Assembly: GCA_963971285.1 (NCBI GenBank)
Contig: OZ020261.1
Location: 6,141,983 to 6,205,982, forward strand
Length of the DNA: 64,000 nt
Origin: Astropecten irregularis
Taxonomy: Eukaryota; Echinodermata; Asteroidea; Paxillosida; Astropectinidae
Direction of reading: 5' to 3'
Part shown: positions 59,201 to 64,000 of the stretch, piece by piece
How the letters are laid out: each line of letters begins with the position of its first letter
How positions within the stretch are numbered: position 1 is the stretch's first letter
Translations under genes and position numbers: made by a program
The notes under the pieces: model-generated
Databases searched by the model: none
Told to the model about the DNA's origin: nothing
What the model saw: only the letters and a program-made list of their open reading frames with translations

Positions 59201-62200
59201 TAAAGGGAGTTCCAATTTCTTGCAATGGCATGTTGTCATATTGGTGTCATTTTATTTGTCATTTTGAATGAAATGACAATTATTTTGGCCGGCAGAAAAA
59301 AATTCTGACTGGATGTAAGGGAGTTCCAATTCCTAGCAATGGCTTGTTGTCATATTGCCGTCATTTTGGTGTCATTTTATTTGCCATTTTGAATGAAATG
59401 TCATTCATTTTGGCTGGCAGAAAAATTATGACTGGATGCCAATAAGGGTGATATAAATCTATCCAATGTGTTGTTGTCATTTTGTTGTCATTTCATTTGT
59501 CATTTTGAATAAAATGTCATTAATTTTGGCTGGCAGAAAAATTCTGACTGGATGCAATAATGGGGTATTAAATCTATCCAATGTCTTGTTGTCATTTTGT
59601 TGTCATTTTATTTTTATTTTATTTGTCATTTTGAATGAAATGTCATTCATTTTGGCCGGCAGGAAAACAAATGTTGGAAGGGAGTTCCAGATCCTACTAA
59701 AGGTCTGATTATTTGTGTTGTGTCTATTGAAATGTACATGCATTGTGTGTACTGACTCATCAGACGTCTTCAAAATATGAATTTGACAGGAAATTCTAAA
59801 ATTTGTGACTTCTAGGATGTCGAGCGGGAGCATTAATTTCATCTGTAAGATTTTTGGTGTTTTTTTTAGATGTACAAAAATATGAAAATTGAATTGAGCC
59901 TGAAACCAGTTGCGAAAGCAAATGAGTAAAACAGGAGGCCTCGCAGGATGGCAACATCAATGACAGAGTTTATGGGGGCACCATGAGGTTAACTCTTCTT
60001 GGGATGACAGGTGGTTCGGGGAAGGAATGGACACTTCATCAAGTCCGATCTGGACATCTTTGACACATTCTCCAAAAGATAATTCATGATGGATTATCTT
60101 CTTGATACTTCATCGAGTTTTTGGTTTGTACAACATGTCTGCAAGACTTTGTTACACTACCAGTGGGTTACAGCATTCTTGAGAGGATGGCCAGAGCATG
60201 CTGGCTGGGACATGGAGTTAATATCTCAATTTCTTTATTTCAGAACCACCTATCTTCCCAGGAATGTTATTCACAAAGGTGCATGTTGAAGCTATTCACT
60301 TAAATTTATTGGATTTTTGGTCTTGATTTGCTTTGATGACAATGCCATGATTCCAAGCTATGAGATTTGCTGGTGTGAGATATCTTGACTGTAAATGTGC
60401 CATTTTGCGTGGTCTGGAAGCTTTTGAGTGATTCCAAAGTGGTTAGGGAAGGGAGAGACCTACAAGACACACCCTGAGAACACTCATCATCATCATCATC
60501 ATCACATACTGAGAGGGGTGGCGGCATGGCTGCTCGCCCGCGCCGGCTGTAACGGTTGTGGTACTGCATGAAGACCTCGTCATCTTCTTCCTCTTCCTCT
60601 CTCCGCCTCTGGGCTGCCTCCTCCTCCTCCTCTTCCGGCGAGGTTGCTGTCGTTACCTGATTCAGCATCTTCTCCTTGTGCAGCTGGTGCTGGGCCTGCT
60701 GCAGCTCCTGCAGTTTGGGGTCGACCGGGGAGCACTGCTTCTGCAGCTGGTGGTACTCCTTGTGCAGCTGCTTGAGGGAACTCTTCTGGCTGCCCGAGCT
60801 GCTGCCACCGGCCCCGCCCGCCGCCACCCGTTCCAGGTGGGCGCGGAAAGCGTGCAAGTTCGGCATCCCGTCGGACGCCCGCCGGGTTGATATGTAGTTG
60901 GCCGGTGGGTACAGGGTCATGTCGCGTACGTGAGGGGTACGGTCAGGCTGTGCGTGGAAGCGCTCTCGCCGAGACGAGCGCTGGGGTATGGTGATCGGGT
61001 GCTGCATGAGGTTCCGTCGTAGCTCCTCTGGAAGGTCATGTGAGGGCGCTTCGGAGCAGAGCGTGTGTCGGAAACGACCTCCTCTGTTTCTCAAGTATCT
61101 GGTGTTAAGAAAAACCTCTGAATCAGTTTGTGTAAACACAAAACTAGTATAGACCAGTATGATCCTGTTTAAACCAGTTCCCTTCTTCTTTTTCCTGAAT
61201 GTTCATTACACAAGAACCATCAGAAAGGTTCCCCGAGAAAGCTATATCACCAAAACTAATTGATACATGTAGCTTCAGTAAGGACTAACTTCAAGCTTCA
61301 ACAAAATCAGCTTGAACTAGTCTGATCTGGTTCAAACCAGTTCCAGCATACTGACCTCTCAACCTCCTTCCCACACGTTCCTGAATGATGGACTAATCTT
61401 CCTCTAAGAAACCTACCTACATGAATTTCAATTGGAGATTGATTCATACAACTCCAAGTTAGTAATTGCAGCAGATACCAGTTTGAACCTGTTTGATCTG
61501 GTACAAACCGGTTCCCCATACTGACCTCTGAACTTCTTCTGGGTCTGGTTCCTCTTCTTCTGAATTCTCCTCTTCCTCTGGCAGGCCTGTTGCTGTAACT
61601 GGTGGTAGTCTCTGTTGTATTGATTCCCCTGAGCTCTGGGAGGTAGTGGAGAAGAAAATTTGAAATGAGTTAACTGGCTGCCACCAGGTGCAACCAGCCT
61701 GTCCAGCTATTCAAAGGTAACATTCTGGTCTGTACATGTACATGTATTTAAAGCCACAATGTGCCACCATCGTGTAACCTGGCATCACAGAATGATTGGA
61801 AAGTCACCAAGTGTCATCAGCCTGTCCAGCTATTCAAAGGCAACATTCTGGTATGTAGGTTAAGTCAGAATGTGCCACCATCATGTGACGTGGCATCACA
61901 GAATGAGTGGAAAGTCACCAGGTGTCATCAGCCTGTCCAGCTATTCAAAGGCAACATTCTGGTCTGTAGGTAAAGTCAGAATGTGCCACCATCATGTGAC
62001 GTGGCATCACAGAATGAGTGGAAAGTCACCAGGTGTCATCAGCCTGTCCAGCTATTCAAAGGCAACATTCTGGTCTGTAGGTAAAGTCAGAATGTGCCAC
62101 CATCATGTGACGTGGCATCACAGAATGAGTGGAAAGTCACCAGGTGTCATCAGCCTGTCCAGCTATTCAAAGGCAACATTCTGGTCTGTAGGTAAAGTCA

Positions 62201-63949
62201 GAATGTGCCACCATCATGTGACGTGGCATCACAGAATGAGTGGAAAGTCACCAGGTGTCATCAGCCTGTCCAGCTATTCAAAGGCAACATTCTGGTCTGT
62301 ATGTAAAGTCAGAATGTGCCACCATCATGTGACGTGGCATCACAGAATGATTGGAAAGTCACCAAGTGTCATTAGCCTGTCCAGCTATTCAAAGGCAACA
62401 TTCTGGTCTGTAGGTAAAGTCAGAATGTGCCACCATCATGTGACGTGGCATCACAGAATGAGTGGAAAGTCACCAGGTGTCATCAGCCTGTCTAGCTATT
62501 CAAAGGCATCATTCTGGTCTGAAGGTAAAGTCAAAATGTTCCACCATCATGTAACATGGCATCATAGAATGAGTGGAAAGTCACCAGGTGTCATCAGCCT
62601 GTCTAGCTATTCAAAGGCAACATTCTGGTCTGTAGGTAAAGTAAGAATGTGCCACCATCGTGTGATGTGGCATCACAGAATGAGTGGAAAGTCACCAAGT
62701 GTCATTAGCCTGTCCACTCATTCCCTTGCCTGCAATCCGGCCAGGGTCTCGTAGACAGCTTTTAAAATCATTTACCTGTCCAGCCATGTCCACATTGAGG
62801 GGCTGACTGGTCATCTTACTGAGTAGCTGATTCTGAAACTGCTGCAGGTGCAAGTACATGTTGGCGCCACCGTCCGACGCCCTGCGATTGAAGCTCCCGT
62901 GACCGCCCGTGGCCTCCAACGCTGGCGGCTTCAGTAAATTCTGTTCCTGGGAAAAAGAGAAGAAAGAAGTTCAACCAACTATTCTGGTACAGGCATTGCA
63001 CCTTGGAAGTATGATAGGGACGTTTTGTGGAAGCGATATATTATAAAGGCCCTGGTAAACTGGTAAAAGGTCAGAAATGGCTTATGCCAGTTTGCACCAG
63101 TCTTCTTCAGGAGAATGCAGCATATTTGAAGAGACCAACGTAGGTGTGTATTGCTAACCTGCTAACCCTCGGCCAATATCACAAAGCAAACGTTTTCTCT
63201 ACTAAAGCAGATATTGTGTGCTTCGTTGCCCCTTTTATGTTGCTCTAGTTCTTGTTGTTGAGGGAGATTCCTCACCAAACTACAAGATTGAGAGCTGAGG
63301 GTCTGCCAGAGCACTGGCAGTCTCTTAGCATCTATCAGGTAATGGTGGGTTGCACAGTGACCAGGGGCCAATTTCATAGAGCTGCTTAAGCACCAAAACT
63401 TGCTTAAGCACCAAAACCCTTGGTAAATAAAATCAGTATGCCAGCCAAAACTCCTTGTGAAAGTTATGCTCAGCAAACAATTGCCGACTACAAGTCAAAA
63501 GCCGTAAACATCACGTGAACATTTGGTTAGTAATCTTGTTTGAAGAGGGAAGACTTTTCATGCTTAGACAAATTTTGTGCTTAAGCAGCTCTATGAAATT
63601 GGCCCCTGTCTTATTACCAAGTGTCCCTCCCACTTCACCTTCCAAAGAGACGTACCTTATACGTGACCGGCTGTTCTGGCTGATTACAGCTGGTCATGAG
63701 AGGCAAGTTCATGGGCAGGTTAGTGTTAAGGACCACGGGGGTCAATGTGGGCAGCAGGTGCTGTCCCAATGTCCCCTCGCAGCCCGGATGGGCATGGGCG
63801 GGCTTCATCAGCCTCATCTTCAGGTTGTCTGTGATCTCCTGGCTTGGGTCGGCCAGGCCCAGGGTGTGTCGCCTCATCTGGAGGTACCGGGCCAAGGCCT
63901 CGGGACAAGGCTCCTCGGGGTCACTGTCCACGTCCACTGGTTGGTCACT
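51551..63949 (-). CDS. SIK3: SIK3-type salt-inducible kinase, C-terminal part with KA1-like end (seven exons, 5' end outside window)
   Basis: Cytosolic AMPK-family kinase acting on CRTCs and class IIa HDACs; the kinase domain lies right of the window. Minus-strand exons: 63949-63656, 62946-62776, 61635-61526, 61098-60510, 54320-54202, 53868-52715 and 52179-51551 (stop TAA). Splice sites and phases agree at every junction, giving 1021 residues. The order of motifs follows human SIK3 as I recall it: RRHTLGLADPSQE (T469 region), FNRRASDGGANMYLH (S551), EEVQRYLRNRGGRFRHTL, STRRASDGMPNLHAFRAHLE (S626), SSLKQLHKEYHQLQK, then IQQHLQRLNLQRQSDSPP. Two polyglutamine tracts lie at about 53162-53232 and 53302-53355. 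The last 76 residues resemble a MARK-type KA1 domain. The donor at 60509 (GTATGT) is the least certain boundary. The 6.2-kb and 1.1-kb introns are filled with repeats. Confidence 0.92.
52400..52520. repeat. Short interspersed repeat fragment (SIK3 intron)
   Basis: GGTAGCGACGTTTTGGCTGC and CTAGCCTTCATCAGACAACT resemble the AACGTTTCG...CTTCATCAG tail found in interspersed repeats of many invertebrates. Family not determined. Confidence 0.35.
54480..54960. repeat. Degenerate TGATCAAGG-type tandem repeats (SIK3 intron)
   Basis: Dense ATGATCAAGGTGATCT and ATGATCAGGTAATC words with a loose 12-16 bp period, clearest at 54650-54800. GATC-rich and self-complementary. Confidence 0.8.
55170..55323. mobile_element. 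MITE with CAGGGGTCGATTTCAC ends, copy 3 (SIK3 intron)
   Basis: Left CAGGGGTCGATTTCACCAAA, right CTTTGTGAAATCGACCCCAG. The best-preserved of the three copies. Confidence 0.8.
55331..55539. mobile_element. Inverted-repeat element with duplicated right half (SIK3 intron)
   Basis: CAATACACGGGTTTACAC at 55331 is complemented by GTGTAAACCCGTGTATTG at both 55409-55426 and 55522-55539. The block TTCGAAAAGTGCRCATGYGT to TTTTGAAGT is repeated between them. Confidence 0.75.
55540..58605. other. SIK3 intron; no further exon recognised
   Basis: AT-rich intron sequence. The longest plus-strand frame outside repeats (57433-57954, 173 codons, K/N/S-rich) has no recognisable motif. No minus-strand exon with paired splice sites was found. 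Confidence 0.4.
58606..58745. mobile_element. Small MITE with ACTGCGGTGTCCCC ends (SIK3 intron)
   Basis: ACTGCGGTGTCCCC and GGGGACACCGCAGT are perfect inverted repeats bounding 140 bp with an inner GGTGTATGTCC/TGTATACCC core. Target duplication not evident. Confidence 0.75.
59200..59690. repeat. Degenerate 114-130 bp tandem repeat (about four units, SIK3 intron)
   Basis: Units share TTGTCATTTTGAATGAAATG, TTTTGGCYGGCAGAAAAA and GGGAGTTCCAATT, with GTCATTTT words expanded within units. Confidence 0.8.
60303..60509 (-). other. Possible alternative short 3' end of SIK3
   Basis: If the donor at 60509 is not used, the frame stays open for 67 more codons (a run of six Asp, then SLPSLTTLESLKSFQTTQNG and ISHTSKSHSLESWHCHQSKS) to a TAA that lies inside AATAAA (60310-60305). 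This would give a SIK3 form without the KA1-like end. The stretch has protein-like composition. Confidence 0.35.
61690..62715. repeat. 111-bp minisatellite with TGACGTGG sites (SIK3 intron)
   Basis: About nine units containing GCCTGTCCAGCTATTCAAAG, AACATTCTGGTCTGTAGGTA and GTGCCACCATCATGTGACGT. Unit length is 37 codons, hence the spurious 294-codon frame. TGACGTGGC occurs in six units (near 61885, 61996, 62107, 62218, 62329 and 62440). The array fills nearly the whole 1.1-kb intron. Confidence 0.95.
63362..63608. mobile_element. MITE with CAGGGGCCAATTTCAT ends, second copy (SIK3 intron)
   Basis: Left CAGGGGCCAATTTCATAGAG and right CTCTATGAAATTGGCCCCTG are perfect over 19 bp. Subterminal GCTTAAGCA words are inverted as well. 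Same family as 17140-17348. Confidence 0.85.
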
Positions 63950-64000
63950 CTGCGTGGGCAGCAGAAAAAATTACAAGCAAGAGCTGTTTTAGTCTTTTAG

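Noticed and set aside
59950-60070. Protein-like minus-strand stretch between SIK3 exons (ends SQEELTSWCPHKLCH)
   Set aside because: Has a nearby stop and no good acceptor or donor; the SIK3 frame joins without it.
61870-62754. 294-codon ORF with regular 37-residue repeats
   Set aside because: Artefact of the 111-bp minisatellite inside a SIK3 intron, antisense to the gene.

Overview
This is an animal nuclear genome window: intron-rich genes with GT-AG splicing, low gene density, and many short inverted-repeat transposons, minisatellites and tRNA-derived SINEs. The gene set (SIK2-type and SIK3-type kinases, JHY, MRPL41), frequent TACATGTA words and foldback transposons that resemble sea-urchin TU elements suggest a marine invertebrate deuterostome, most likely an echinoderm. 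The species assignment is inference.

Layout. (1) 1-2272, plus strand: the last two exons of a SIK2-type salt-inducible kinase (UBA region and regulatory tail). (2) 2.3-16.2 kb: intergenic, with a cluster of RFX X-box-like sites, hAT-like and TTAA-flanked MITEs, SINEs and a 55-bp minisatellite. (3) 16.2-21.0 kb, minus strand: a four-exon gene for mitochondrial ribosomal protein mL41 (mrpl41). Its exons are too short to stand out as ORFs, and its introns hold minisatellites and a TU-like foldback element. (4) 21.0-21.4 kb: a probable divergent promoter for mrpl41 and for the next gene. (5) 26.3-34.95 kb, plus strand: a JHY-like ciliary gene with one 4.85-kb exon and four small 3' exons, about 1823 residues. 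(6) 35-51.5 kb: 3' UTRs, more repeats, and a weakly supported three-exon small gene at 39.7-42.0 kb. (7) 51.55-63.95 kb, minus strand, running off the right edge: seven exons of a SIK3-type kinase tail (1021 residues in the window) that ends in a KA1-like domain.

How the genes relate. SIK2 and SIK3 are paralogous AMPK-family kinases that restrain CRTC and class IIa HDAC signalling under PKA and 14-3-3 control. Their PKA-type sites are conserved here in both tails. They lie convergently about 50 kb apart with JHY between them. In human, SIK2, SIK3 and JHY all lie on 11q23-q24 (from memory), so the window probably preserves an old linkage group.

The most interesting signals are the KA1-like terminus on a SIK3 orthologue, TU-like foldback elements in a three-deep nest with an unoccupied sister site, nine TTAA-flanked MITEs in three families, a pol III B-box minisatellite in mrpl41, a TGACGTGG-bearing minisatellite in a SIK3 intron, and RFX-site clusters. 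I found no CRISPR array, operon, functional tRNA or rRNA gene, or virus-derived element. Exon boundaries were deduced by eye from splice sites and reading phase.
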